From the NCBI GenBank assembly GCA_024699855.1, contig JAMPIQ010000018.1, forward strand, positions 1-38,038: a stretch of DNA of 38,038 nucleotides, given 5' to 3'. The DNA is from Aphelenchoides besseyi. Lineage: Eukaryota; Nematoda; Chromadorea; Rhabditida; Aphelenchoididae. The stretch's first letter is position 1. Every line of letters starts with the position of its first letter. The notes under the pieces are model-generated. The model saw only the letters and a program-made list of their open reading frames with translations. It had not been told where the DNA came from and did not search any database. Both the position numbers and the translations under genes were made by a program. This document shows positions 9,489 to 18,779 of this stretch, piece by piece.

Positions 9489-9640
9489 TCTCCCCAAGGG
9501 GGAGAAGGTGGCCCGAAGGGGTCGAGGTGGCCGAAGGGTCGAATGAGGGGGCAACGCCAGCGATAGATCGCACCCTCGCCCCCTCATCCCGCTGCCGCGG
9601 ACTTCTCCCCCTCCGGGAGAAGAAGCTCACGGCACCCGCT
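9487..9640. repeat. RIME-like palindromic intergenic repeat
   Basis: Nested inverted repeats fill this gap. TTCTCCCC pairs with GGGAGAAG at 9488-9509. TGAGGGGGC (about 9545) pairs with GCCCCCTCA (about 9580). ACTTCTCCCCCTCCGGGAGAAG closes it. Mosaics of this composition are common between rhizobial genes. It separates the PLP-enzyme gene from the ATPase gene and holds no plausible coding sequence. Confidence 0.65.
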
Positions 9641-9661
9641 CGTTCCATATGCAGTCGTTAC

Positions 9662-10859
9662 TTAGTCCGGCCAGCGCAGCATGCCGTCGAAACGGTGGCG
9701 GCTGCGGTCCTCGAACGGTGTTGCAATCACCTCGTTGGAGGCGCGCGCCTTGTACAGCTCCTCGGCCAGCCGGGAAGCCACAATGGTTTCCTGGCCGGGA
9801 TGCAGGTTGCAGGGGTCGAGATAGAAATAGCGGTGCTCCACCTCGTGGTCGCGGACAATGATCGGCGGGCTGCCTTTGGCCAGCGCCGTCGTCAGGTCCC
9901 AGGCGGTGATATGCGCTTCCTCGGCATCGATGATGACACGCAGACGGTCGAGCGGGTTGTTGGTCGGGTCGGGTTCGATCAGCGCCGTCACGCCCGGGCG
10001 TCCGTCCAGCGTCTTTTTCCAGAGGTTGAGATAGCCGGTTTCACGCTCGCGGATGCCGGCATGGTCGCGCTTTTCCCAGGCTTCCAGCGCCGCCATCACG
10101 CCATAGATGCTTTCCTTGCCGACCTTCATGCCGCGGCCGACGCCCATATTCTGCAGGAAGGCGCTGCGCACCAGCTCCTTTTTGCCGGCGACGATGCCGG
10201 AAGTCGGGCCACCGAGGAACTTGTGGCCGGAATAAAGCACCACATCCGCGCCCGTCGCCAGAAACAGCTTCAGATCATATTCGGAAGCCGCGTCGACGAT
10301 GACAGGCACGCCCCTGGCATGGGCGATCTCGACGAATTCGGAAAGATGCAGCAGGCCATAATCCACCACATGGTGCGAGACGACATAGACCGCTGCCGCC
10401 GTCTTTTCGGTGATGGCGTTTTCCATGTGGAAACGATGGGTCGATGTTGCCTGCCCGATCAGCACCACCTTGCCGCCGCCGAGACGGATTGCCTGATCCA
10501 CCGGCGCCCCATAGCTCACCACATGACCCATCTGCACCAAAACCTCGTTCTTCTCAGGCGCGACATCGGGCAGCTTTTCGATGGCCAGCAGATTATTGCC
10601 GGTGATCGCACCCGCCACCGCAAGGCTGATGCCGGAGGAGCAGGAGGCCGTTACGAAACCGGCCTCGCCGCCCGTCAGCCTCGATATCACCGCGCTTGCC
10701 TTGCGTTGCAGATCGTTGATCTCGACGAATTGCGGCAGGATGGCTGCCATGGCCTCGACCGCTTTCGGGAACGACGATAGAAGCCCCGAGCGAGGTCATG
10801 GTGCCCGAGACGTTGATGACCGGGCGAAGGCCGATCCTGCTTCTGATATCCTCGGTCAT
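9662..10859 (-). CDS. SelA-like PLP-dependent enzyme (one frameshift)
   Basis: This is a fold-type I pyridoxal-phosphate enzyme of the SelA-related group (COG1921), which includes D-glucosaminate-6-phosphate ammonia-lyase; such enzymes act by alpha,beta-elimination. The start at 10859 follows AGGAG and gives [20 protein letters not shown], the typical SelA-like opening. The lysine in [12 protein letters not shown] is the expected Schiff-base residue and the aspartate in [10 protein letters not shown] should hold the pyridine nitrogen. One extra base in the run 10767-10769 breaks the frame near residue 31; corrected length is 398. Families of this type are repeatedly found beside COG3964 amidohydrolases, as here. 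It diverges from the IclR gene, whose product probably regulates it. The substrate is unknown, and it is unlikely to make selenocysteyl-tRNA. Confidence 0.78.
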
Positions 10860-10895
10860 GTCTTTCTCCTGTCCTTGCGATGCGATGGGCATCGA

Positions 10896-10914
10896 CATAT
10901 ATGCCATAATAATG
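10896..10914. promoter_or_regulatory. Candidate IclR operator between the PLP gene and the iclR-type gene
   Basis: CATATA-TGC-CATAATAATG in an 88-bp divergent gap. The minus strand upstream of the substrate-binding protein gene (17188-17204) carries CATATA-A-CATAATAATG. Two near-identical sites at promoters of the same functional cluster suggest one regulator. Confidence 0.45.
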
Positions 10915-10947
10915 TAATAGCTTCTCAAAATTCATGAGGAGCCAAAA

Positions 10948-11785
10948 TTGGACGCCCATAAACTGGACGAAACGCCTTCAACCGCCCTGTCCGACGCCGC
11001 CGAAAACGCGGACGCGAAGGCGGCCAAGCGCTCGCGCGTCAGCGGTATCGACCGCGCCCTTCAGGTTATTGATTACCTTTATGAAACCGGATCGCCAGCG
11101 GGCGCTTACGCTATTGCCAAGGCCATCAAGGCGCCGCTTTTCCACCGTCTATGTGATCATTGACGATCTCGTCGAAAAGAACATGCTGGCGCGCAATGCC
11201 GATGGCAACATCTGGCTCGGCGCGCGGCTTTACCATTATGGCCTTGCTTATGCCCGCTCGCTGGATTTCATGGGTGTCGCCACCCACGAAATGCACGATC
11301 TGTGCCGCCACGCCGGCGAGACCGTTCAGCTTTGCGGCCGCGACGGCGACCATATGCTGGTGCTGGCCATGGCCGACGGTCCGAGCCATTTTCAGGTCGC
11401 CTCGCGCGTCGGCACCCGCGTTCCCTTGAACTGGACGGCATCCGGACGCCTGCTCGTCGGGCATCTTCCGGAGGCCGAACGCGTCGAGCTTTTCCGCCGT
11501 TGCGCCCGCACTTCTCCCACGGGCCGTGCGGAAATCAACCCGGAGACCCTGTCGCAATCGGCAGGCGCCGCCTTCCATGACCGGCTGTCGATACAGGTCG
11601 CCGAATCCGACTACGCCGTCGCCTGCATCGCCTCGCCGATCTGCGACAACAGGGGCGAATGCGTGGCGACGATTTCCATCGTGCTGCCGGAGCAGAAGGT
11701 GCTGGCGGACGAGAACCATTATACCGAACAGGTCAGGGTCTCGGCGGAACGGATCGAGAAGCTGATGGGCTGGCGCAACCATTGA
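10948..11785 (+). CDS. IclR-family transcriptional regulator (one frameshift)
   Basis: IclR proteins have an N-terminal winged helix and a C-terminal GAF-like effector domain. The helix-turn-helix lies around AGAYAIAKAIKAPLSTVYVIIDDLVEKNML (about residues 50-80, across the frameshift). The effector domain runs from about residue 100 and includes GETVQLCGRDGDHMLVLA and YAVACIASPICDNRGE. I take the TTG at 10948 as the start because GAGGAG lies just upstream; an ATG at 10934 is out of frame. One extra T in 11138-11141 breaks the frame; corrected length is 278 residues. It lies between the PLP gene (divergent) and the RidA gene (convergent, 6 nt gap), and probably senses the compound handled by this cluster. 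Confidence 0.85.
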
Positions 11786-11791
11786 ACGGCC

Positions 11792-12286
11792 TCAGTCCTT
11801 GAGTGCGACGATGGCTTCTATCTCAACGGTGATGTTGCCCGGCAGTGAGCCGAAACCAACGGCAGAGCGGGCATGTTGTCCCGCATCGCCGAACACATCG
11901 ATGAAGAGATCGGAACAGCCATTGATGACGCTCGGGTGATCGCGGAAATCGCTGACGGCATTGACCATGCCGAGCAGCTTGACCACCTTTTTCACCCGCG
12001 ACAGGTCCCCCAGCGCCTCATGCATGACGGCAAGCAGGTTGATGCCGGTGAGCCGTGCGTGGTTATAGGCCTCTTCCAGCCCGATTTCCGCGCCCACCTT
12101 GCCGGCGTAAAGATGGCCGTTTTCCTCCCGCGGCCCCTGCCCCGAAAGATAAAGCATGTTGCCTTCCACCACATGGGTGACGAAATTGGCGATCGGCGGC
12201 GGCGGCGGCGGCAGGGAGATGCCGAGCGCGGCGAGCCGGTCATAGGGCGAATGACGCCCCTCTGCCTCAAGCGAAGACTGTTTCAC
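11792..12286 (-). CDS. RidA/YjgF-family protein
   Basis: RidA proteins hydrolyse reactive enamine/imine intermediates such as 2-aminoacrylate released by PLP enzymes. This 164-residue intact member is longer than classic RidA (about 128) and fits the YjgF-like subgroup with an N-terminal extension. The motif HARSAVGFGSLPGNITVEIEAI near the C-terminus carries the conserved arginine (R140) and glutamate (about E155). The start is GTG at 12286 with GAGGAA nine bases upstream. It is the last gene of the leftward operon, 88 nt after the amidohydrolase. With a PLP enzyme in the same cluster, a role in clearing an imine product is reasonable. Confidence 0.88.
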   Translation of the reverse strand: MKQSSLEAEGRHSPYDRLAALGISLPPPPPPIANFVTHVVEGNMLYLSGQGPREENGHLYAGKVGAEIGLEEAYNHARLTGINLLAVMHEALGDLSRVKKVVKLLGMVNAVSDFRDHPSVINGCSDLFIDVFGDAGQHARSAVGFGSLPGNITVEIEAIVALKD

Positions 12287-12314
12287 GCGAATTCCTCATA
12301 ATACAGGGACGGGT

Positions 12315-12362
12315 ATCCCTTAATCTCTGCGGAAGACGGAGGGGATTGCCCTCCTCCGCCTT
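12315..12362 (-). other. Intercistronic hairpin between amidohydrolase and RidA genes
   Basis: On the minus strand GGCGGAGGAGGG-CAAT-CCCCTCCGTC can fold into a GC-rich stem with no U tract after it. It may tune expression or mRNA stability between the two genes. The evidence is the inverted repeat only. Confidence 0.3.
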
Positions 12363-12374
12363 GTCCATTTGGGT

Positions 12375-13599
12375 TCAGCGCCAGGAATAACCATGGCTGT
12401 GGCGCACCAGCTTGCGCGCCCTTGGAATATAACGGCTGGCAGCAATCGCTTCCGCTCCGATGACCGCGTAACGCGGCTCGAACAGACGCGTCAGGCGCGC
12501 CACGTCGCCATTGGAATCGGTCGCTTCCAGATCGGAATCCACGAGATCGAAAACCGTGAAATCGGCGCGCTGGCCGACATCGAGACGGTTTTCCATATCG
12601 AGGCGGATCACGGAGGCCGGATTGCGGGTGACGGCCTCGACGACATTTTCGAAGGGCATGTCGACCGCGAGCAGCTTCGACATGGTCGTCGCCAGATCCC
12701 AGACCGGGAAATTCATCGAATGGCCATGCAAATCCGTGGAGATCGAGAACGGCAGCAGCCCGCGCGCAATCGCCGCTTCCGCCACCTTGAAGGAGAAGGA
12801 GGCGCCGCCATGGCCGATATCCAGCCGAATGCCTTCGCCCGCACAACGTTCGGCAAGGTTGAACAGGTCCTCGTCTTCCATGATGCTGGGAACCCGATTT
12901 GCCATTGAAGCAATGGGTCACGACATCGCCGGGGCCGAGAATTTCCAGCACCTCGTCGTAAAGTGCGGGCGGTTCGCCCACATGCACCATCATCGGCACT
13001 TTCAAGATCTTGGCGATCTTCTTGCCGAGCTTGACCGGCGTAACACCCCAGGAGCCGGTGATAACATGGCTCGCCCGCACCTTGAGGCCGACAATATGTT
13101 CGCTGTTTTCGGCGTAACATTCGATGATACGATCGAGATCGATATCCTTGATGTCGCGCAGTTCCGGCACGCGGTTACAGGCGACGAGACCGATGGAACC
13201 GAGATTGAGGAAGGCCTTGATGCGTTCCCTCGAGGGCTCGATGATATATTCACGGAAACCGTGGAAATTCGCCTCACCCGCCGAACCGGCATCCACCAGC
13301 GTGGTCACGCCGCGCTCGGCCCCGCATTCCGAGGGGCGGATGGAGATATCGGTGCCGCCATGCCAGATATGCACGTGCAGATCGACCCAGCCGGGCGAGA
13401 CGAAGGCACCCTTGGCATCGATGCGCTGCGCATCAGCAGGCGCTTGAAGGCCAAGCCCAACCGCAGCAATCCTGCCATCGCCGCCGATCAGGATATCGGT
13501 CGAAGCCTGTGGTGCACCCTTTTCGAAACCGACGGGTTTGACATTGGTGAGAAGAATGGGAGCTTGAAGAGGCGTTTTCGCCTGTTCACCGGACGTCAT
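12375..13599 (-). CDS. COG3964 amidohydrolase-superfamily deacylase (Atu3266-like; one frameshift)
   Basis: The protein has a TIM-barrel metal-dependent hydrolase fold. Visible ligands are HVHIWHGG (HxH, residues about 72-76), a carboxylated-lysine site in HIVGLKVRAS, the histidines in MMVHVGEP and VTHCFNG, and the aspartate in SISTDLHG. The start at 13599 lies 1 nt after the permease stop, showing translational coupling. One extra base in 12888-12890 splits the frame; corrected length is 407. From the literature as I recall it, the C58 enzyme Atu3266 of this group, formerly called dihydroorotase or adenine deaminase, hydrolyses acetyl-(R)-mandelate and similar acylated acids. Similarity to that enzyme is my inference. 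In this operon the natural substrate is probably an acylated amino or hydroxy acid brought in by the adjacent ABC importer. Confidence 0.82.
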
Positions 13600-13600
13600 A

Positions 13601-14477
13601 TTACAAATCCCTTCGCAGTCTTGGGTCGAGCATGTCCCGCAGCCCGTCACCGACCATTTGCAGCGACAGCACGGAAAGAATGATGGCAAAGCCGGGGAAA
13701 TAGGTCATCCAGTCGGCCTGGCCGATATATTGGCGACCGGCGGAGATCATGGTTCCCCAGGTCGGAATTTCCGGGCTGACACCGAGCCCCAGAAACGACA
13801 GGCCGGCCTCGGCCAGCATGGCGCTGGCAAAAAGGAAGGTGCATTGAACGAGGATCGGCGAGACCAGATTGCGCAGCACATGCCGCGTCATGATGTGGAA
13901 GGTGGAAATGCCAAGCGCCTTCGCCGCCTCCACATAGGGCAATTCGCGGATCACCAGGGTCGAGGCGCGCACGATGCGGGCAAGGCGCGGCGAATAGACC
14001 ACGGCAAGTGCGATGATCACCGTCGTCAGCGACGGGCCGAGTGCTGCAACCAGCGCAATCGCCAGCAGAATATCCGGGAAGGCCATCATCGCGTCGATCA
14101 GCCGCGCAATCGGCGTATCCAATTTCTGGAAGAAGCCGGCGAGCAGGGCCAAGGGTGATGCCGATCAGCGCCGAAAGCGCCACCACGGCGGCGCCGACCA
14201 GAAGCGACAGCCTTCCGGCATAGATGGTGCGCGAGAAGACGTCGCGACCGAACTCGTCGGTGCCGAACCAGTAAAGCTCGCTTGGCGGCTTCAGGCGGTT
14301 CACGATCGACAGTTTCGACGGCGAATAGGGCGCAATCATCGGCGCGAAAACCGCGAGCAGCACGAAGACGAGCAGCACAATGAGACCGGCAGCGACCGTC
14401 TTGCGCTTCACGAGGCGCCGAATGAACAGGACGGTCGGGTTGCGTGCCGGCGGAGCGGTGGAAACGATATCGGCCAT
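13601..14477 (-). CDS. ABC permease, DppC/OppC-type (one frameshift)
   Basis: This is an inner-membrane subunit of a peptide-type importer. It has an N-terminal cytoplasmic segment, a first membrane helix VAAGLIVLLVFVLLAVFAP, the hallmark HPLGTD-like segment WFGTDEFGRDVFSRTIYAGR, and the EAA loop VEAAKALGISTFHIMTRHVLRN that contacts the ATPase. One extra base in 14146-14148 shifts the frame; corrected length is 291 residues. Its start overlaps the DppB-type stop by one base (TGATG), and its stop lies 1 nt before the amidohydrolase start. It pairs with the permease at 14477-15418. Confidence 0.88.
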
Positions 14478-15418
14478 CAGTAACGAACCCTCGGATCGAC
14501 CAGCAGATAGAGCATGTCGATTGCAAAATTGATGAGCACGTAAAGCCCGGCGATGACGAGAAGCGCGCCCTGAATGACCGGATAATCGCGCCTGAGAACG
14601 GCCGAGACGACGAGATTGCCGACGCCCGGCAGACCGAAAACGGTTTCCGTGACGACCGCGCCGGAAATCAGCACGGCGGCGGTAAGTCCGAGCACGGTGA
14701 GGATGGGAATAAGCGCGTTTTTCAACGCATGTTTCATCACCACGCGGCGCTCCTTGACGCCCTTGGCACGGGCGGTGCGGACATAGTCGTCACCTAAAAC
14801 ATCCAGCATCGAGGCGCGGGTGAAGCGCAAAATGAGGGCGGAGGAAACGAGGCCGAGCGCGATTGCCGGCAGGGTCAGGTGATACATGCGCTCGAAGAAG
14901 CTCGCGCCCGGACCGCCATAACCCGATACCGGGAACATATCGAGCCGCACGGCGAAGACCTGCATGAGGATAAGGCCAAGCCAGAAGCTCGGAATGCTTG
15001 CAGCCAGCATCGCCACCGTGGTCGCTGCCTGATCGACAAAAGAGCCCCGCCGGTAAGCGGCGTAGATGCCGATGGGAAGGGCGATGACGCTGGCGATCAG
15101 CAGCGAAAAGATAGTCAGGAAGAAGGTCGGTTCGGCCCGATCCAGCAGCGCCGATCCAACCGGCATGTTGAGAAAGATCGACTGGCCGAGATCGCCCTTC
15201 AGCAATTGCCCTATATAATAGACATATTGCACGCCGAGCGATTGATCGAGGCCGAGCCGGCCGCGCAGCTCCGCAATATCCTGCGCCGAGGCATCCGGCC
15301 CCAGCATCACGGCCGCCGGATCTCCGGGTGTTACGCGCAGGATGACGAAAACGATGGTGACGACGAGGAACATCACCACGATCATTCCCGCAAGTCTCTG
15401 GAAAATATACCGTATCAC
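14477..15418 (-). CDS. ABC permease, DppB/OppB-type
   Basis: An intact 313-residue inner-membrane permease. The opening MIRYIFQRLAGMIVVMFLVVTIVFVIL is the standard DppB first helix, followed by the periplasmic segment LRVTPGDPAAVMLG and the stretch GLDQSLGVQYVYYIGQLLKGDLG. The EAA loop DDYVRTARAKGVKERRVVMKHALKNALIP docks the ATPase. It is coupled by a one-base overlap to the DppC-type gene downstream and is preceded by a 207-bp gap holding palindromic repeats after the binding-protein gene. Confidence 0.92.
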   Translation of the reverse strand: MIRYIFQRLAGMIVVMFLVVTIVFVILRVTPGDPAAVMLGPDASAQDIAELRGRLGLDQSLGVQYVYYIGQLLKGDLGQSIFLNMPVGSALLDRAEPTFFLTIFSLLIASVIALPIGIYAAYRRGSFVDQAATTVAMLAASIPSFWLGLILMQVFAVRLDMFPVSGYGGPGASFFERMYHLTLPAIALGLVSSALILRFTRASMLDVLGDDYVRTARAKGVKERRVVMKHALKNALIPILTVLGLTAAVLISGAVVTETVFGLPGVGNLVVSAVLRRDYPVIQGALLVIAGLYVLINFAIDMLYLLVDPRVRY

Positions 15419-15490
15419 GTATGAAGGCTCCGAAGCGCGTGATTGCCGCTATCAGGCGACGGTTGAACCGGGTTGCTTAAAGATCCACTG

Positions 15491-15612
15491 CTCACTTCCG
15501 TCATGCCGGACTTGATCCGGCATCCAGCCACCAGCGTCCGCGTGGTGAAAAGGTCTCTTGCGATCAAGGACTTGATCGCGCTGGACCCCGGCTCAAGGCC
15601 GGGGTGACGGCG
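15491..15612. repeat. RIME-like palindromic repeat cluster
   Basis: Three inverted repeats in tandem: TGCCGGA-cttga-TCCGGCA (15504-15522), GCGATCAAG-GA-CTTGATCGC (15560-15579) and CCCCGGC-tcaag-GCCGGGG (15586-15604). The sequence style matches dispersed rhizobial intergenic repeats. It falls between the binding-protein gene and its permeases, where a hairpin can cap and stabilise the binding-protein mRNA and lower permease expression. Confidence 0.7.
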
Positions 15613-15625
15613 TGCGGTGCCGGCC

Positions 15626-17160
15626 TTATTTCGTAACCGATGCATTCCAGAAGTAAGGCCAGGGAGCCGGCTCGACGCCTTCCAGCTTGTTGGACTTGGC
15701 CGCCACGGCATTGAAATCGCCGATCTTGATGAGCGGAAGCTCGGCATAGATCGTCTTCTGCACATTGGCCCAGAGCGCGACGCGCTTCTCCGGATCGGCT
15801 TCCGAGGTGAAGGCGTCAACCGCAGCCTTGCGCGCCGGCGTATCCCACCAACCCGGCGAGCCGGTGGAGAGCGCACCGATCAGCGCCGGCTCCGGCAGGA
15901 AGGGGCTATGGGTGATGTAGATATCCCAGAGCTTCGGGTCGGCGCGGCGCTGCGTCAGCGTCGCCCAGTCCACAACCTGCATATCCACCTTGAAACCGGC
16001 AAGTTTCAGATATTCTGCAGCGACCTGCGCCATCTTATAGTGGAACTCATACTGGCGGCTGGTGAGGATGCGCAGCGGTTCGCCGTTGTAACCGGCCGCC
16101 TTCAGCTTTTCGGCGGCGGCTTCCGGATTGCCGAGATTGTAATTGCCCTCGACGCCCTCTTCCGAATGCCAGGAGAAATTATCGGGATAATAGGCGCCAT
16201 CGAGCGCATAGAAATCCGTGCTGCCGAAAGCGGCCGCCAGCATATCCTCCATATTCAGCGCTTCGGTCACCGCCTTGCGGACCTCCAGCTTGGAAGAAAG
16301 CCCCTCCTTCGTATTGAACACGAAGACCGGATAACCGAAAGGCTTCAGCATCAAAGGCTGCGAGGCAGACGACGACTTCACCTTGTCGAAGGATTCCACC
16401 GGAATGGAATCGACGTAATCATATTGCCCGGAAACGGCGGCTTCGACGCGAGTATTCGGATCAGGCACCGGAACGAAGCGGATTTCATCGAGATACTGGT
16501 GGCGTGCACCGCCATAACCGTCGCTTTCGCCATCGCGGGACTTGTAGCCATCGAAACGGACGAGCTGGCTGGATATACTGGTCGGCCTTGCGTTCCTTCA
16601 GCATATAGGGACCGGTGCCGATGAATTCGGCCATCGGCTCCGCCTGCTTTTCAGCGGGCAGGATGATCGCTGCGGAATTGTTGAAAGCGAGCAACGAAGC
16701 GAGCGGCGCATAGGGCTGCTTGAGGGCGATCGTCACCGTTCCGGCATCCGGCGCGGAGATATTCTCGATAAAGCCGGCGGCCTGTTTGCCGCGCGAGGCG
16801 ATCTTCATCCAGCGGCCGAGCGAAGCGACGACATCTTCGGACGTCATGTCGCTGCCGTCATGGAACTTGATGCCCTGCCTGAGCTTGATCGTGTAGGTTT
16901 TGCCGTCCGCACTGATCTCGGGCAGGCTTTCCGCCAGAAGCGGCGTCACCTTCCAGCCCTTGTCGAAGGTATAGAGCGTTTCGAAAATGTGCTGCTGCGT
17001 GACGATGCCGACGAGATCGGCAGTAGACGCCATGGGATCGAGGGTCGGCGGCTCGCCGATCGTGGCGACATTGATGACGCCGCCCTTCTCCGCAGCCATC
17101 ATTACACCCGGCGCCAACATCAAAGCGGCGGGTGGCGAGAAATGCAAGTTTACGTCTCAT
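15626..17160 (-). CDS. ABC substrate-binding protein, peptide/nickel type (DppA-like; two indels)
   Basis: This is the periplasmic receptor of the importer encoded downstream. The start at 17160 gives MRRKLAFLAT and, after one extra base in 17130-17132 is ignored, a signal peptide ending near MMAA. The family core is clear: GEPPTLDPMASTADLVGIVTQQ, FETLYTFDKGW, LRQGIKFHDGSDMTSEDVV and FNTKEGLSSKLEVRKAVTEAL. A second break at 16565-16572 is a tandem copy of a 4-base unit (CTGG on the plus strand), not a homopolymer error. Corrected length is 509 residues, normal for family 5 binding proteins. It is the first gene of the leftward operon and carries the candidate IclR site upstream. Confidence 0.88.
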
Positions 17161-17187
17161 GGTCAAGCTCCCAGCTCTTATGTGTTC

Positions 17188-17204
17188 CATTATTATGTTA
17201 TATG
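17188..17204. promoter_or_regulatory. Candidate IclR operator upstream of the binding-protein gene
   Basis: On the minus strand CATATA-A-CATAATAATG, 28 bp upstream of the start at 17160. It matches the site at 10896-10914 except for the central spacer. The shared site would let the IclR regulator control importer and PLP enzyme together. Inference from sequence likeness. Confidence 0.45.
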
Positions 17205-17663
17205 CATCTTTATAACAGAATATCTCGATAAGACGCCTTGTCAATGACAATGCGGCGCGATGATGGGTTTCCATGATCGGCAAAACGCAAGACAAGTCTT
17301 CAGGAGAAGTGGCAGCACCGTTTAAGACAATGAAAAAACAGGATTTTCGCCCAAAATACGGCGCGCGGTGATATCCATCTCTTCCGGCTGGAAGAGAGGG
17401 AATGACGACTGGCGTTTGACTGCAAAGGAAGAAAGGGAATTAAGAAGGTTGGATATTTCGCATTTGCGAACAAAGTGCTATTAAAGAGCGGACTAACGCT
17501 AGGCCACCACAGACATACCCGCATATTCTTATTAATCGTTACGCCATTTGACGCCGTCAGCCGTATTTTCAAGGGCTGCAGACAGACCTGATATTCTAAA
17601 CCGCCCAACTTCATTCCAGGGCGGAACATAAATTTTTATTACGTTGAAATTGTTGAGGAAATT
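17205..17663. other. Intergenic region without supported gene
   Basis: The stretch between two divergent genes is more AT-rich than its surroundings. One minus-strand open frame of 109 codons (17300-17629) exists, but its composition (many Ser, Leu, Cys, Arg; no domain, no ribosome site) does not look coded. GAGGAAATT just before 17664 is the ribosome site of the glycosyltransferase. Confidence 0.5.
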
Positions 17664-18779
17664 ATGAAGACGGCAATCGTGCATGACTGGCTCACCGACA
17701 GAGGCGGGGCCGAAAAAGTACTTCACAACCTTCTTGAAATTTATCCTCACGCGGATCTGTACTGCCTTGTCGATTTCATGAGCGAGCGCGACCGGGGGTT
17801 TCTCGGCGGCCGTCCCGTCAACACCTCCTTCATCCAGAAGCTGCCTTTCGCCCGAAAAAAATACCGCTCCTATCTGCCGCTGATGCCGCTCGCCATCGAG
17901 CAGTTCGATCTGAGCGGCTACGATCTGGTGATTTCCTCGAGCTATGCGGTCGCAAAGGGCGTCATCACCGGCCCGGGCCAGTTTCACGTCTCTTATATCC
18001 ATAGCCCCATCCGCTACGCGTGGGACCTCCAGCACCAGTATCTCAAGGAAACCAGACTGACGCGCGGCTTCACCTCATGGATCGCGCGCGCCATTCTTCA
18101 CTATATCCGCATGTGGGACATCCGCACCGCCAACGGCGTTGACCTGATGACGGTCAACTCCAAATTCATCCGTAACCGGGTGCGCAAGTGTTATGGCCGC
18201 GATTCCACCGTGATCTATCCGCCGGTGGACACGTCCCATCTTTCCCCGTCCGAGCTTAAGGGTGACTATTTCGTCACGGCATCGCGGCTGGTGCCCTACA
18301 AGAAGGTTCACCTGATCGTGGAAGCCTTTGCAAAGATGCCCGACAAACGGCTGGTCGTCATCGGCGACGGGCCGGACATGAAACGCATCCGCGAAATCGC
18401 CACGCCGAATGTCGAAATTCTCGGTTTCGTCGGCAATGACGAGCTTCACAAATACATGGCCGAGGCCAAGGCCTTTGTTTTTGCGGCAGAAGACGATTTC
18501 GGCATCGTGCCCGTCGAATCCCAGGCGCTCGGCACACCGGTCATCGCCTATGGCAAGGGCGGCGTACTGGAAACCGTCGTTCCGCTCGGCGCCTCCAACC
18601 ATCCGACCGGCCTTTATTTCGGTGAGCAGACACCGGAGGCAATCTGCGCCGCCGTGCAGGAATTCGTCGACAATTCCGACCGCTTCGACAAGAACGCCTG
18701 CATCAACAATGCCGCCCGCTTCTCACGCGAGCGTTTCCTGCGGGAATTCGAGGATACGGTGAATTTTCGCACTGGCTGA
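17664..18779 (+). CDS. GT4-family glycosyltransferase
   Basis: An intact 371-residue GT-B enzyme that transfers a sugar from a nucleotide donor, probably during exopolysaccharide assembly on the cytoplasmic face of the membrane. The N-terminal acceptor domain opens MKTAIVHDWLTDRGGAEKVL, with the Gly-rich GGAEK loop typical of GT4. The C-terminal donor domain has YFVTASRLVPYKKVHLIVEAF and the E-x7-E motif in AAEDDFGIVPVESQALGTPVIAY. The start is supported by GAGGAA. No other glycan gene is adjacent except the export lipoprotein 423 bp downstream, on the same strand. The donor and acceptor cannot be read from the sequence; related enzymes often use GDP-mannose. Confidence 0.88.
   Translation: MKTAIVHDWLTDRGGAEKVLHNLLEIYPHADLYCLVDFMSERDRGFLGGRPVNTSFIQKLPFARKKYRSYLPLMPLAIEQFDLSGYDLVISSSYAVAKGVITGPGQFHVSYIHSPIRYAWDLQHQYLKETRLTRGFTSWIARAILHYIRMWDIRTANGVDLMTVNSKFIRNRVRKCYGRDSTVIYPPVDTSHLSPSELKGDYFVTASRLVPYKKVHLIVEAFAKMPDKRLVVIGDGPDMKRIREIATPNVEILGFVGNDELHKYMAEAKAFVFAAEDDFGIVPVESQALGTPVIAYGKGGVLETVVPLGASNHPTGLYFGEQTPEAICAAVQEFVDNSDRFDKNACINNAARFSRERFLREFEDTVNFRTG

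Noticed and set aside
9662..10859. Selenocysteine synthase (SelA) proper
   Set aside because: The protein is shorter, lacks the N-terminal tRNA-binding region, and sits in a catabolic cluster without selB or selC.
12283..13689. Single 468-codon amidohydrolase frame as given from 13689 to 12283
   Set aside because: The first 30 codons are the 3' end of the permease in another frame and the last 150 or so are out of frame after the indel at 12888-12890; the real gene is 13599 to 12375.
9487..15612. Palindromic repeats as a CRISPR array or IS end
   Set aside because: The repeats differ from each other, have no regular spacers, and no transposase or cas gene is near; they fit dispersed rhizobial intergenic repeats.
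17300..17629. Possible small minus-strand gene of 109 codons
   Set aside because: No ribosome site, no domain, and composition unlike neighbouring genes.
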